Positions 8,661 through 18,043 of a stretch of 64,000 nt of DNA are shown one piece after another. The stretch is taken from assembly GCA_902797695.1 (NCBI GenBank), contig CADBTW010000045.1, forward strand, positions 62,001 to 126,000, in the 5' to 3' direction. Made by a program: the position numbers and the translations under genes. The stretch's first letter is position 1, and the number at the start of each line of letters is the position of its first letter. Origin of the DNA: an uncultured Sutterellaceae bacterium (GTDB lineage: Bacteria; Pseudomonadota; Gammaproteobacteria; Burkholderiales; Burkholderiaceae_F). Below the pieces are notes generated by a model, which did not search any database, was not told the origin of the DNA, and was given only the letters and a program-made list of their open reading frames with translations.

Positions 8661-9110
8661 TCAGGAACGGGTGACGTGGTCAGGCGCGCGGGCGATTAGG
8701 CTGTCGATTGAACAGGCCGCCTCGGAGAGCGCGTAGCCGCGCAGTTCCGGCGCAAGCTCGACCGCGGCAACGAGGTTCCTGAGGAAGGAAGACGCCTTCT
8801 CGCCGAAGAACCGGTCCTTTTCCCTCGCGAGATCGTCGAGGAAGTCGGCGAGCACGGGTTCGAGCCCCTCCTTCTTCATGAATCCCGACTCGGGGTGGTC
8901 CGAGAAGTAGTTGAGGTACCACCGGGCCTTCTGGAGGTCCTCGGTCGGCAAGCTCTTGAAGCGGCAGCGGAGAACGTACTTGAGGGCGTTCCCGGTGGTG
9001 AAGTCGAAGTGCGAAGTGAGCTCGATCACTTCGCGCCTGTAGTGGGCCGCGTAGTGGGAGGGATGGTTCACGGCTTCCTTCGAAGCTCCCTTCACGTCTG
9101 ATATCTGCAT
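8661..9110 (-). CDS. DUF3310 domain protein
   Basis: A 149-residue protein starting at the ATG at 9110 (MQISDVKG). Residues about 15-65 match the DUF3310 family in pattern: NHPSHY, an REVIELT helix, then GNALKYVLRC and EDLQKARWYL. This family is best known from phage proteins of unknown biochemical role. Here the domain is followed by about 80 further residues rich in charged helices. The gene ends just before the long AT-rich region and begins 24 bases after the DinG-family helicase stop on the same strand, so it is probably the second gene of that transcript. No phage genes are nearby. Confidence 0.72.
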   Translation of the reverse strand: MQISDVKGASKEAVNHPSHYAAHYRREVIELTSHFDFTTGNALKYVLRCRFKSLPTEDLQKARWYLNYFSDHPESGFMKKEGLEPVLADFLDDLAREKDRFFGEKASSFLRNLVAAVELAPELRGYALSEAACSIDSLIARAPDHVTRS

Positions 9111-9133
9111 TTGATTTTCTGCCTTATGAAAAC

Positions 9134-11263
9134 TTAGGAAACCTTCGGTGAGCGGCCGCGGCGCCGTTTCCTCGCCTGGTGCTTCTGCTCGGGCGCTGGA
9201 GAGTCGGGAATGAAGCTGAGCGCCCTCGCTTCGTCCGTTGTCCGGCAGAAGTCCGGAAGGCTCTCGACCACCGACCGCCCGTAGGTCCCCCAGCGCGTGA
9301 AGACCCGCGAGTCGCAGAGCATGAAGACCCCTCGGTCCTCCTCGCTCCGGATCAGGCGCCCTGCCCCCTGGCGAAGCAATGTGACCGCTTCCGGCACCTG
9401 GTAGTCGAGGAACGGGTGGCCGCCGTTCGACTTGATCCAGTTGCATCGCGCGGCGACGATCGGGTCGTCCGGCGGCGAGAACGGAATCCGGTCGATCACG
9501 ACGACGGAGAGCGCCTCGCCCCGGATGTCGATACCTTCCCAGAAGCTCATCGAGCCGACGAGCACCGTGTGGGGTGTGGACCGGAATTTTTCGAGGAGTC
9601 CCTTTCGGGTTCCGTCCCCCTGCCTGAGAATCTTGAGTTTTGTTCCGTCCCGCATCGCAAGCTCCGAAATCCGGTCCGCGATGATGTCCACCGAGCGAAG
9701 GCTCGTGCAGAGGAAAAGTGTCCTGCCCTCCGCCTTCCTCACGAGCGGCCAGGCCCGTTCCGCGACCCGGGAGGGAAATTCGGGCGAGTTCGGGTTCGGG
9801 AGGTCGCGCGGGAGATAGAAGGACGCGAGGTTGAAATAATCGAAGGGCGACGGCCACGTTTCCGTCCGGGCGTCCGGAAGGCCGATCTCCGAAAGGAAGT
9901 GGCTGAAGTCGCCTGCGACCGAGAGCGTCGCGCTCGTGAAGACCCAGGCTTCGCCCTTCTCCTCGCGGATCCGTTTCAGCTGGGGGGCGAAGGAGAGCGG
10001 CGTGTCGCAGAACCGGACGCTTGTCTTCCCTTCCTGGATCCAGCGAACGTGTGGCGGATTCTCTATATCTTCGGCCGCCTCGGACGCGTTGCCGTTATCC
10101 GGCCCTGAGGCGGCGCCAGAACCCGATTCCGCGATGTGCATCCAGCTGTCAAGCTGCTCCTCGAACCGTTCGCAGCGCGGCAGCAGCATGTCGAGGTCGG
10201 TGTCACGCCCCGAATTCGCGGCGAGGGCATCCTCTATGAGGCCAAGCGCCGACATGAGCCTCGAGAACTCGGGCATCAGGCTCGGGAGCTCCGCGATGTC
10301 CTCGACGCTTTTCCTGTCGCCTTCCGCGAAGCCGAGCTTTGTCGCAACGGCGAGCGCGAGGTCCTTCGCCGAAGCGTCCGCCTCGCGCGTGATGACGTCC
10401 CACTGGGCACCGTCCTGCGCCTTGGATTTCCCGAGCGACTGCGTGTCGCGGCACAAGTCGGAAATCGCCGCGGTCGAGAGCACGTCCCCGAAGAAGTTTG
10501 TCGCGATGGAGGAAAGCTGGTGCGCCTCGTCCACCACAGTGAGCGGCATGTCCGGAAGAATTTCGTCCGCCCCTTCGTCCGACATCGCGAGCGAGCTGAG
10601 GAAGAGGTGGTGGTTCACGACGAGGATGTCCGCCTGCTTCGCCTCGCGCCGCGCCTTCGTGAGGAAGCATTCCCCGAAGAGCGGGCACTTCGTTCCAGGG
10701 CAGTTCTCCTTCGTCGACGTGACGTAGGGCCAGATCGGATCGTTCTCCGGAATGTGCTTCAGTTCGGACCGGTCCCCGGTCTCGCTAGTTGCGGCGAAGA
10801 TCTGGATGTCGCGGAGGAAGTCGATGTCCTCCTTCGTGGGAAGCCAGTCCACTTCTTCAAGCCGCTTCCTGCAGATGTAGTTCGAGCGCCCGCGGAGCTG
10901 CACCGTGTAGGCTTCGAGCCCGAGCGTCCTGAGGATAAGGGGGAGGTCCTTCGTGTAGAGCTGGTCCTGGAGAGGCTTTCCGGCAGTGGAAACCAGCACC
11001 CGGATCCCGGCGAAGAGCGCGGGCACAAGGTAGGCGAATGTCTTCCCAGTGCCGGTTCCCGCCTCTGCGACTAGCGTCCCCTTCGTCTCGATCGTTTCCG
11101 CCACGGCTTCCGCGAAGGCCCGCTGGCTCTCGCGCGGCGTAAAAGAGGAGAGCTTCCGCGAGAGAAGCCCGCCCGGGCTGAAAGCGTCGTGCACGAGCTT
11201 CACGAGTTTCGAGTCCCTTGTGCGGCATTCTTCGTTCGCGGGCTTTGCAGCTTCTTCTGGCAT
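9134..11263 (-). CDS. dinG: ATP-dependent DNA helicase, DinG/YoaA family
   Basis: A 709-residue superfamily 2 iron-sulfur helicase of the XPD type, involved in unwinding D-loops, R-loops and stalled forks. Motifs in order are Walker A EAGTGTGKT (about residues 66-74), four candidate cluster cysteines between about 130 and 207 (YICRK, NCPGTKCPLFGEC), the DEAH box in VVDEAHQL, and motif VI in QGAGRLIR. The length and lack of an N-terminal exonuclease domain fit proteobacterial YoaA/DinG. No clear ribosome-binding site precedes the ATG. It is divergent from alaA over 358 bases. Confidence 0.9.
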   Translation of the reverse strand: MPEEAAKPANEECRTRDSKLVKLVHDAFSPGGLLSRKLSSFTPRESQRAFAEAVAETIETKGTLVAEAGTGTGKTFAYLVPALFAGIRVLVSTAGKPLQDQLYTKDLPLILRTLGLEAYTVQLRGRSNYICRKRLEEVDWLPTKEDIDFLRDIQIFAATSETGDRSELKHIPENDPIWPYVTSTKENCPGTKCPLFGECFLTKARREAKQADILVVNHHLFLSSLAMSDEGADEILPDMPLTVVDEAHQLSSIATNFFGDVLSTAAISDLCRDTQSLGKSKAQDGAQWDVITREADASAKDLALAVATKLGFAEGDRKSVEDIAELPSLMPEFSRLMSALGLIEDALAANSGRDTDLDMLLPRCERFEEQLDSWMHIAESGSGAASGPDNGNASEAAEDIENPPHVRWIQEGKTSVRFCDTPLSFAPQLKRIREEKGEAWVFTSATLSVAGDFSHFLSEIGLPDARTETWPSPFDYFNLASFYLPRDLPNPNSPEFPSRVAERAWPLVRKAEGRTLFLCTSLRSVDIIADRISELAMRDGTKLKILRQGDGTRKGLLEKFRSTPHTVLVGSMSFWEGIDIRGEALSVVVIDRIPFSPPDDPIVAARCNWIKSNGGHPFLDYQVPEAVTLLRQGAGRLIRSEEDRGVFMLCDSRVFTRWGTYGRSVVESLPDFCRTTDEARALSFIPDSPAPEQKHQARKRRRGRSPKVS

Positions 11264-11621
11264 CTGGATGCGCGGGGGAAAGGTTCAGGGTATGTGCGGC
11301 TACAGCGGGGCGTTAGACCGCCCTGCCGGTTTGAGGACCAGTGCATTTTAGCCCGGGGCTTTGCCCTGCAGGAGCCCGAAGACGGCAGTGAATCCCAGGG
11401 AAGGCCGGGAAACCCGAAAAACTACTGCAACTTCCTTAAAGAAACGGCTTGCATTACCGCATAAAATTAAATGTATTGCGTCCCCGGCAAGGAACGCCTC
11501 GGCAAGGACCGTCCCGCAATCCTCGCGGGAAAAGGCCTGCAGCCGAAGCGCTTCGCCCTGTGGAAAGCCATTTTTCCACCTCTTGCGGCGGCGCCCCAAG
11601 CATCGAACTTCGAAGGCAATC
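11264..11621. other. Divergent control region between dinG and alaA
   Basis: No gene is seen in these 358 bases. On the plus strand a TAAAAT at 11462-11467 in a short AT-rich patch could be a -10 box for alaA, which would give a leader of about 150 bases, but it lacks a clear -35. On the minus strand TAAAAT at about 11346-11351 could serve dinG. Confidence 0.3.
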
Positions 11622-12839
11622 ATGAGAAACTTTGAAAAATCCCACAAGCTCGACCATGTCTGCTACGACATCCGCGGCCCGATCATGGAAGAAGCGAACA
11701 GGATGATCCGGAACGGCGAGGAAGTGCTGAAGCTGAACATCGGCAACCCGGCCTATTTCGGCTTCAAGACGCCGGAATCCCTCGTCCGCCACATGGCGGA
11801 GAACCTTCCCCTCACCGAGGGCTACTCCGACTCGCACGGCCTCATGAGCGCCCGGGAGGCGATCTGCGGGTACTGCCGCGAGAAGGGCATCCCGAATGTC
11901 GGCGTAGACGACATCTACACGGGGAATGGCGTGAGCGAGCTCATCACGCTCTCGATGCAGGGGCTGCTAGACAACGGGGACGAGGTTCTCGTCCCGACTC
12001 CCGACTATCCGCTCTGGACCGCGTCGGTAACGCTCGCCGGAGGACTCGCCGTCCACTATGTCTGCGACGAGGAATCGAACTGGATGCCGGACCTGAAGGA
12101 CATGGAGTCGAAGGTGACGTCACGCACGAAGGCTATCGTCGTGATCAATCCGAACAACCCGACCGGGGCGGTCTATCCGAAGGAAATCCTCGAAGGGATC
12201 GTCGCGATCGCGCGGCGCCACGACCTGATCCTCTTTGCGGACGAAATCTACGACCGTCTCGTGATGGACGGGCTCGAGCACACTGCGCTCGCTTCGCTCG
12301 CCCCCGACCTCCTCACCGTGAGCCTGAACGGTCTCTCGAAGTCCCACCTGATGGCGGGGTACCGTTGCGGCTGGATGTGCCTTGCGGGCGACAAGCGCCG
12401 CTACAAGGGCTATATCGAGGGCATCAACCTGCTCTCCTCGATGCGGCTCTGCTCGAATGTACCGGCGCAGTCCCTGATCGCCCCGGCGCTTGCCGAACGC
12501 GAGAGCACGAAGGAAATGCTCGTTCCCGGCGGCCGCGTCTACGAGCAGCGCGACTGCATCTACAACATGCTCCGCGACATCCCGGGGATCACCGTGAAGA
12601 AGCCTGAGGCCGCCTTCTACATCTTCCCGAAGATCGACACGAAGCGGTTCGGAATCCACGACGACGAGCTCTTCGCGCTCGACCTCCTGAAGCAGGAGAA
12701 GATCCTAGTCACGCACGGGAAGGGCTTCCACTGGATCCGTCCGGACCATTTCCGAATCGTCTACCTGCCCGCCGTCGCTGAGCTCACGGAGGCCTGCGAG
12801 CGCATGCGGCATTTCTTCGAGAACTATCACCAGGCCTAG
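11622..12839 (+). CDS. alaA: Alanine/glutamate-pyruvate aminotransferase AlaA
   Basis: A 405-residue class I/II PLP aminotransferase of the AlaA (YfbQ) type, which interconverts pyruvate plus glutamate and alanine plus 2-oxoglutarate. The N-terminus (MRNFEKSHKLDHVCYDIRGP) is typical of AlaA. NPNNPTGAVY binds the cofactor ring region, and the PLP lysine lies in SLNGLSKSHLMAGYR, followed by CGWM. The ATG at 11622 was preferred over upstream frame because family similarity begins there; a GAAGG lies 6 bases before it. The paired hairpins downstream end the transcript. Confidence 0.93.
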   Translation: MRNFEKSHKLDHVCYDIRGPIMEEANRMIRNGEEVLKLNIGNPAYFGFKTPESLVRHMAENLPLTEGYSDSHGLMSAREAICGYCREKGIPNVGVDDIYTGNGVSELITLSMQGLLDNGDEVLVPTPDYPLWTASVTLAGGLAVHYVCDEESNWMPDLKDMESKVTSRTKAIVVINPNNPTGAVYPKEILEGIVAIARRHDLILFADEIYDRLVMDGLEHTALASLAPDLLTVSLNGLSKSHLMAGYRCGWMCLAGDKRRYKGYIEGINLLSSMRLCSNVPAQSLIAPALAERESTKEMLVPGGRVYEQRDCIYNMLRDIPGITVKKPEAAFYIFPKIDTKRFGIHDDELFALDLLKQEKILVTHGKGFHWIRPDHFRIVYLPAVAELTEACERMRHFFENYHQA

Positions 12840-12851
12840 GGAGAGGCCTGA

Positions 12852-12872
12852 GGTCCGGCCACTGGCCGGACC
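12852..12872 (+). terminator. Hairpin directly after alaA
   Basis: A perfect 9-base-pair GC-rich stem (12852-12860 with 12864-12872) with a three-base loop follows the alaA stop by 12 bases. It lacks a T tract, so it may protect the RNA end while the next hairpin terminates. Confidence 0.5.
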
Positions 12873-12883
12873 AAAAGCAGAAA

Positions 12884-12924
12884 GAGCGGCGGAAAGGATA
12901 CCGTTTCCTTCCGCCGCTTTTCCA
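12884..12924. terminator. Terminator between alaA and the coiled-coil gene
   Basis: A 13-base-pair stem with one bulge (12884-12898 with about 12906-12919) is followed by TTTT on the plus strand and preceded by an A-rich stretch, so it could end transcripts from both convergent genes. Confidence 0.7.
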
Positions 12925-12942
12925 TGCCCTCGGGGAACAAGG

Positions 12943-13950
12943 CTAATTGAACGGGTTTATGGAATTCTCCCGCCTCGCCTTTTCCTTCTCGTAGGCTTCC
13001 TGGACCTGCCTGCGCTTCTCGCGGTCCGCTTCGAGTGTCGCCGCACGTTCTGCCCGCTTCTTCTCGAGCTCCGCGGCCCGCTCCGTCGCCCTTTCCTTCC
13101 GCTCAGCCGCCTGACGCTCGCGCTCCTGGGTCGCCGCCAGGTTCTTCGCTTCCTCGGCCTGCTTCGCGAGTGCTTCCGCCTGCCTCTCTGAGACGCGGGC
13201 AACAGTCTTGTCATGGTCCGCGACACGCTTCAGGGCTTCGGCATGCCGCTCGTCCTCCTTCGCACGGCGCTCGGACAGGTCTGCCTGCCTCTTGTCGTAC
13301 TTCGCCTGGTTCGCGAGTTCGTTCGACTGCTTTTCGGCCGCGTCTGCCCTCGCCTTCTCGACCCGGGCCTCGGCGTCGAGCCTCGACTTCACGCGGGACG
13401 CAGCGTCGGATTCGGACTTGGTCGGCGTCCGGTCGGCGAGCGCCTTTTCGATCTCGTCATCCGAAACGTCCGCTCCCGACTCGATCTTCGCCGCTACCTG
13501 GCGCTCCTTCTCCTTCTTCGTGTTTTCCGCGCGAATGAAGTCCTTTGCCTCAAGCTCAACCTGGCGGAACTCACGGCCCCGGTCGAACTGCAGCCGCCTC
13601 ACCTTCTCCCAGCAGGCGGAAACGAGGAAGTTGTCTATGCAGGCGTCATGCTGCGCCGCTGCCGCCTCGTCAAGCTTCCTGCGGCGAGCGTCGACATCGT
13701 CAAGGGCGGCCTGCGCCTCCTCATGCGTCCTGATGGACCCTGCCGGCCAGCGCTCGAGTACCGACCGGTCCTCGAGCCGTTCCCACGGGTCATAGTTTGG
13801 GATGGCGTTCGACGCCTTGGCGTCCTCTGCCGTCATTCCAACACTGCCGGAAGCATTTTCTGAAAGAGCTTCTTCGGAAAAAACGGTACCCGCGAACAGC
13901 GAAAGGATGACAGCTGCAGCAGTCGGCTTCAGCTTGGAAATGGTCGACAC
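12943..13950 (-). CDS. Exported coiled-coil protein
   Basis: A 335-residue protein starting at the GTG at 13950, which has an AGGA 8 bases upstream; the open frame continues upstream but without a signal sequence. Residues 1 to about 25 form a signal peptide (KLKPTAAAVILSLFAGTVFS). Then comes a short domain with two cysteines 9 residues apart (CIDNFLVSAC), probably disulfide-bonded in the periplasm, and from about residue 120 onward an almost continuous charged helix rich in Ala, Glu, Lys and Arg. The organisation recalls uncharacterised periplasmic proteins seen in Burkholderiales. Function is unknown; a structural or scaffold role is possible. Confidence 0.75.
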   Translation of the reverse strand: MSTISKLKPTAAAVILSLFAGTVFSEEALSENASGSVGMTAEDAKASNAIPNYDPWERLEDRSVLERWPAGSIRTHEEAQAALDDVDARRRKLDEAAAAQHDACIDNFLVSACWEKVRRLQFDRGREFRQVELEAKDFIRAENTKKEKERQVAAKIESGADVSDDEIEKALADRTPTKSESDAASRVKSRLDAEARVEKARADAAEKQSNELANQAKYDKRQADLSERRAKEDERHAEALKRVADHDKTVARVSERQAEALAKQAEEAKNLAATQERERQAAERKERATERAAELEKKRAERAATLEADREKRRQVQEAYEKEKARRENSINPFN

Positions 13951-14138
13951 TTCGGTTCCTGGAAAAGGCTGGGTTGATTTTTGAAGTTTACCCCAGCGGA
14001 AGGCGCGAATTTCGGTGTCCTGAGGGTGCCTGCAAAATCCGCGCCGTGTAAAATTAATCAATCACACTGCCGCGAAGAAGGGCTTCCAGCCCTCATCGCC
14101 GGCCCCTGCAGTCAAGACCATTGGAGAAAAAGCACAAA

Positions 14139-15149
14139 ATGACCTGCCCCGCGAATCACCCGAAGCTCAATCCCACTGTTCGCGTTACCGTGACCGGCGC
14201 CGCCGGGAACATCGGCTATTCGCTCCTCTTCAGGCTCGCGAGCGGCGCTGTGTTCGGCCCGGACACCCCGGTCCAGCTCCAGCTGCTCGAACGCGACAAC
14301 CCGAATTCCGCCAAGGTGCTGAAGGGCGTCTGCATGGAGCTCTTCGACTGCGCTTTCCCGCTCCTCACGGGGATCAAGACGACGTCCGACCCGAAGGAAG
14401 CGTTCGATGGCGCGAAGGCCGTTTTCCTCGTTGGTGCCGCCCCCCGCGGAGCCGGCCAGACCCGCGCCGACCTCATCACGACGAACGGCCCGATCTTCAA
14501 GACCCAGGGCGAGGCGATCAACGCCGCGGCTGACCGGAATGTCAAGGTGCTCGTCGTTGGCAACCCCTGCAACACGAACGCCTACATCTGCTACCACCAC
14601 GCACCTGACATCGCGAGGAAGAACTTCACCGCCATGATGCGGCTTGACCAGAACCGCTCGATCGCCCAGCTTGCCGCGAAGACCGGGAAGCCCGTCTGCT
14701 CGGTGCAGGGCGCGGCCGTCTGGGGCAACCACTCGAAGACGATGTACGCGGACATCGAGCGCTGCACGATCGCCGGCGTACCGGCGTTCGACCTCGTCGA
14801 CCAGGACTGGTACCACGACTTCTTCCTCCCGACCGTCGCCGACCGCGGCACCGCGATCATCCAGGCCCGCGGGAAGTCCTCCGCCGCCTCTGCCGCCTCC
14901 GCCGCGATCGACCACATGCACGACTGGTGGCTCGGCTCGAACGGCAGGATCGTCACGATGGCGGTTCCGTCCGACGGCTCCTACGGCGTGCCGGAAGGCC
15001 TCGTCTGCGGGTTCCCGGTCATCTGCACCGGAAACGGCGAGTACGAGATCGTGAAGGGGATCGAGCTCTCGAAGGAAGGGAAGGAACGGCTTGAGAAGTC
15101 CGTGAAGCAGCTTGAGGAAGAAGCGGAACACGTGAAGGCCCTTATCTAA
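14139..15149 (+). CDS. mdh: Malate dehydrogenase
   Basis: A 336-residue NAD-dependent malate dehydrogenase of the group close to cytosolic/chloroplast MDH that is usual in betaproteobacteria. The Rossmann motif is [10 protein letters not shown], the substrate-side loop contains [14 protein letters not shown], and NPCNTNAY and [12 protein letters not shown] carry the active-site asparagine and catalytic histidine. It interconverts malate and oxaloacetate and so links the dicarboxylate carriers and pckA of this window. The ATG at 14139 has a GGAG 12 bases upstream; a TTG six codons earlier is possible. Confidence 0.95.
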   Translation: MTCPANHPKLNPTVRVTVTGAAGNIGYSLLFRLASGAVFGPDTPVQLQLLERDNPNSAKVLKGVCMELFDCAFPLLTGIKTTSDPKEAFDGAKAVFLVGAAPRGAGQTRADLITTNGPIFKTQGEAINAAADRNVKVLVVGNPCNTNAYICYHHAPDIARKNFTAMMRLDQNRSIAQLAAKTGKPVCSVQGAAVWGNHSKTMYADIERCTIAGVPAFDLVDQDWYHDFFLPTVADRGTAIIQARGKSSAASAASAAIDHMHDWWLGSNGRIVTMAVPSDGSYGVPEGLVCGFPVICTGNGEYEIVKGIELSKEGKERLEKSVKQLEEEAEHVKALI

Positions 15150-15175
15150 GGTCCTTCCTTCTCAAACTTCTTTCC

Positions 15176-15220
15176 GGGCCGGAAGGCGGCATTGGAGCCT
15201 CTTCCGGCCCTTCGTCTTTT
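15176..15220 (+). terminator. Intrinsic terminator of mdh
   Basis: A 10-base-pair perfect stem (15176-15185 with 15201-15210) is followed by a T-rich run ending at 15220. Confidence 0.8.
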
Positions 15221-15275
15221 CAGCAGGGGCGACCTGCCCCCACTCTTCCCTCCGAAGCCCTTCTCCTCCTTCGCA

Positions 15276-15794
15276 ATGCCGATCGTGCCGGAAATCCTTG
15301 CTCATCTCGCGAACCTTCGTTCTGAAGACTCCTTTTCTCCCCTGCCCTCGGGGAAGCCGCTCGCCGTTATCGACACGAACGTCCTGCTCGACATCTGGCA
15401 CTTCCGGGACCCGGAAGCTGTTCCGCTCCAAGAGCTCGCTCTTGAAGGGCATTTCGTCTGCCTCCGGGACGAGGCGACCGAGAACGAATTCGCCGAGGTG
15501 ATCCACAGGGCTCAGTTCGGAATCTCTCTTCCGGACCAGAAGCGGATCCTCGGAGAGTGGCACAGTCTCGCGATACCCGTACGGGACGTCTCCCCGTCGC
15601 GCATTCCCTGCAGGGATCCCCTGGATCAGAAGTTCCTCGACCTCGCGGCGAGCGCCGGGGCTTCTCTCCTCATCACGAAGGACCGCCATCTCCTCAAGGC
15701 GGCCCGCCGGGCGAAGCGGGACGGAATCCTCGTCCTGCTGCCGGGAGCCGCGACGGAATGGCTGCGTTCTGTGGGCTTCGGCTTCCCTGGCTAG
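15276..15794 (+). CDS. PIN-domain protein, putative ribonuclease
   Basis: A 172-residue protein in which the acidic PIN nuclease pattern is visible: VIDTNVLLD (first Asp), NEFAEV (Glu), CRDPLDQKFLDLA (two Asp) and ITKDRHLL. These residues coordinate metal for single-stranded RNA cleavage. The family is that of putative toxin COG1569-type proteins, but no antitoxin-like small gene is adjacent, so a toxin role is unsupported. A TTG at 15192 would extend the protein but lies within the mdh terminator hairpin; ATG 15276 was preferred although it lacks a clear ribosome-binding site. Convergent with rmuC. Confidence 0.78.
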   Translation: MPIVPEILAHLANLRSEDSFSPLPSGKPLAVIDTNVLLDIWHFRDPEAVPLQELALEGHFVCLRDEATENEFAEVIHRAQFGISLPDQKRILGEWHSLAIPVRDVSPSRIPCRDPLDQKFLDLAASAGASLLITKDRHLLKAARRAKRDGILVLLPGAATEWLRSVGFGFPG

Positions 15795-15852
15795 GAAAAT
15801 CTCCTCTGACCGGGGAGGAGAACTGCTTGAGCTAAAAGTACATCCCGTTCGT

Positions 15853-17160
15853 TCACTTTCTTTCAGGCGTTCCCTCGGAAGGCTTCGGAACAGCGGCGTT
15901 CGCCTCTTCTTCCCCGCGGGGGGTCGCCTCGACTTCGGAAAGGCTCCGGCCCATGCTCCTCGTCCGCCGCTGCGCCGCCTCAACCGCGTCCTGGGCCTGA
16001 CGGAGCCGCTGCTCGACGCCTGAGAGCGCCTTCTGGAACTGGCCGAACTCGAACTTCACGGATCCGAGGAGCTTCCAGACATCCGCGCTCCGCTCCTGGA
16101 TCGCGAGCGTCCTGAAGCCCATCCGGAGCGAATTGAGGAGCGAGGCGAGCACGGTGGGCCCGGCCGGCATGACGTGCCACTTCGACTGTAGATCCGCCTG
16201 GAACCCGGGAATCCGGAGGATCTCCGCGTAAAGGCTCTCGGTCGGGAGGTACATCACTGCGAATTCCGTCGTGAAGGGAGGCTTCAGGTACTTTGTCGAG
16301 ATGTCCTTCGCGAAGCCGTCTGCCGCGAGCCGAAGCGCCTTCGCTGACGCGGTCTCTGCGTCGCGGTCTCCTGAGGCACGCGCTTCCTCAAGCCGCTCCC
16401 AGTCCTCCTGCGGAAACTTCGAGTCGATCGGGAGCCAGAGCCCCTTGCCTTCGGGCCCCGGCATCCTCACCGCGAACTCGACCCGGCGGCCGCTTCCAGG
16501 CACTGTCTCCACGTTTTCCGCATACTGTTCCGGGGTGAGGATGTCTTCGAGAATCGCCCGGCACTGCGCTTCGCCGAACGTCCCACGGGTTTTCACGTTC
16601 GCCATGATTCGCCGAAGGCTGTCGACGTTCGACGCAAGCCCCTGCATTTCCCCGAGTCCCCGCTCAAGCTCCTGAAGCTGACCGCCGATCAGACGGAAGC
16701 TTTCCCCGAGCCGTGTTTCGAGCGTCGACTGGAGTTTTTCCTCCACCGTTTCCCGCATCTTCTCAAGCTTCGCGTCGTTCTGCTGCTGGATCGAAGTGAG
16801 CCTGCGGTCCACGGTTTCGTTCACAGCGGCGAGTCCTGAGGCGAGGGACGCCTGGAGAGACGCGAGGCGCTGCTCCTGTCCTTCACCCGAGCGGCGGATC
16901 ATGTCGAGCGACTCGCGGCGAACGGCGTCGATTCCGGAACGGGTCTGGTCAGCCGCCTGCCCGAACCTGAGCTCGAAACGGTTCTGGCGCTCTTCGGACG
17001 CGTCCGCCGCATCGTCGAGGGCTTTCCGCAGCGAGGAGTCGATCTTCGACGCGACTTCGTCCCCCCTGCGCTTCCGGTCGAGGACAAGAACCACGAGGAG
17101 CGCCGCGCAGAGCGCGGAGAAGGTCACTCCGGCGATGAGAAGAATAAGCTGCGTATCCAT
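15853..17160 (-). CDS. rmuC: DNA recombination protein RmuC
   Basis: A 435-residue RmuC-family protein. An N-terminal membrane anchor (about residues 5-27) is followed by a long coiled coil (about 35-165) and the nuclease-like RmuC domain with GTFGEAQCRAILEDIL, WLPIDSKFPQEDWERL and YLPTESLYAEI. The family limits inversions at short repeats; its biochemical activity is not firmly established. A GGAGG site lies 9 bases upstream of the ATG. Seen as a single gene, convergent with the PIN gene. Confidence 0.93.
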   Translation of the reverse strand: MDTQLILLIAGVTFSALCAALLVVLVLDRKRRGDEVASKIDSSLRKALDDAADASEERQNRFELRFGQAADQTRSGIDAVRRESLDMIRRSGEGQEQRLASLQASLASGLAAVNETVDRRLTSIQQQNDAKLEKMRETVEEKLQSTLETRLGESFRLIGGQLQELERGLGEMQGLASNVDSLRRIMANVKTRGTFGEAQCRAILEDILTPEQYAENVETVPGSGRRVEFAVRMPGPEGKGLWLPIDSKFPQEDWERLEEARASGDRDAETASAKALRLAADGFAKDISTKYLKPPFTTEFAVMYLPTESLYAEILRIPGFQADLQSKWHVMPAGPTVLASLLNSLRMGFRTLAIQERSADVWKLLGSVKFEFGQFQKALSGVEQRLRQAQDAVEAAQRRTRSMGRSLSEVEATPRGEEEANAAVPKPSEGTPERK

Positions 17161-17208
17161 CTTGGTGGACCTCCGGGATCCTGGCAGCCAGTCTTCTCCC
17201 GCCAGGCG

Positions 17209-17244
17209 AAAAAAACCGGACCTGCGGCGATTCCGCGGGTCCGG
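17209..17244 (-). terminator. Terminator of the amino acid ABC transporter operon
   Basis: On the minus strand a 12-base-pair stem with one mismatch (17233-17244 with 17216-17227) runs into seven T residues, 44 bases after the ATPase stop. Confidence 0.9.
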
Positions 17245-17287
17245 CCCTATTCTGCCCCAGCTGCCGGGGCTTCGTGAGAAAAGCGTC

Positions 17288-18043
17288 TTAGAGCACGCGC
17301 TTCAGGAACGTCCTCGTGCGCTCTTCCTTCGGATTCGCGATCACGTCCTCGGGAGCACCCTGCTCCACGATCACGCCGCCATCCATGAAGACCACGTGGT
17401 CCGCGACCTCGCGGGCGAACCCGATCTCGTGCGTCACGACCACCATCGTCATCCCTTCCTCGGCGAGCTTCTTCATGACGGAAAGCACTTCACCGACAAG
17501 CTCCGGGTCGAGGGCCGACGTGGGCTCGTCGAAGAGAATCGCCTTCGGATCCATGGCGAGCGCGCGGGCGATGCCGACACGCTGCTGCTGGCCGCCAGAG
17601 AGCCTCGCCGGGTACTCGTCCGCGCGGTTTTTGAGGCCGACGCGTTCGAGCACCTCGAGCGCCTTCTTACGCGCTTCCGCCTTGCTCCTGTGCGCGACAA
17701 CGGTCTGCCCTAGCATGATGTTCTCGGCAACCGTCATGTGCGGCCAGAGGTTGAAGCGCTGGAACACCATCCCGAGGTGCTCGCGAAGCTCGTTGATGTT
17801 CGTGTGGCGATCGGTCACCTCAACACCGTCAACGAGGATCGACCCGCTGTCGGGGTCTTCGAGCGCGTTGAGGCAACGGAGGAAGGTGGACTTCCCGGAA
17901 CCGGACGGCCCGAGGATCACGACCTTCTCGCCGCGGTGGACGTCGAGGTCGATTCCCTTCAGGACTTCAAGCCGCCCGAAGCTCTTCTTCAGCCCCCGGA
18001 CGCGGATCATCACGTCGGAAGCGGTTGCGTTCTGTTCAGTCAT
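17288..18043 (-). CDS. Polar amino acid ABC transporter ATPase (GlnQ/HisP type)
   Basis: A 251-residue ABC ATPase that powers uptake of polar amino acids. Walker A is GPSGSGKST (about residues 45-53), the Q-loop is in [11 protein letters not shown], the signature is LSGGQQQR, Walker B is [11 protein letters not shown] and the H-loop is VTHEIGF, so all catalytic elements are intact. Its start codon abuts the permease stop with no gap, so the genes are one operon and translation is probably coupled. The substrate cannot be read from the ATPase. Confidence 0.93.
   Translation of the reverse strand: MTEQNATASDVMIRVRGLKKSFGRLEVLKGIDLDVHRGEKVVILGPSGSGKSTFLRCLNALEDPDSGSILVDGVEVTDRHTNINELREHLGMVFQRFNLWPHMTVAENIMLGQTVVAHRSKAEARKKALEVLERVGLKNRADEYPARLSGGQQQRVGIARALAMDPKAILFDEPTSALDPELVGEVLSVMKKLAEEGMTMVVVTHEIGFAREVADHVVFMDGGVIVEQGAPEDVIANPKEERTRTFLKRVL

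Noticed and set aside
8661..9110. A prophage remnant marked by the DUF3310 gene
   Set aside because: There is no integrase, structural gene, attachment repeat or tRNA next to it, and the neighbours are ordinary chromosomal genes.
15276..15794. PIN protein as the toxin of a toxin-antitoxin pair
   Set aside because: No small antitoxin-like gene is adjacent; upstream is mdh with a terminator and downstream is convergent rmuC.
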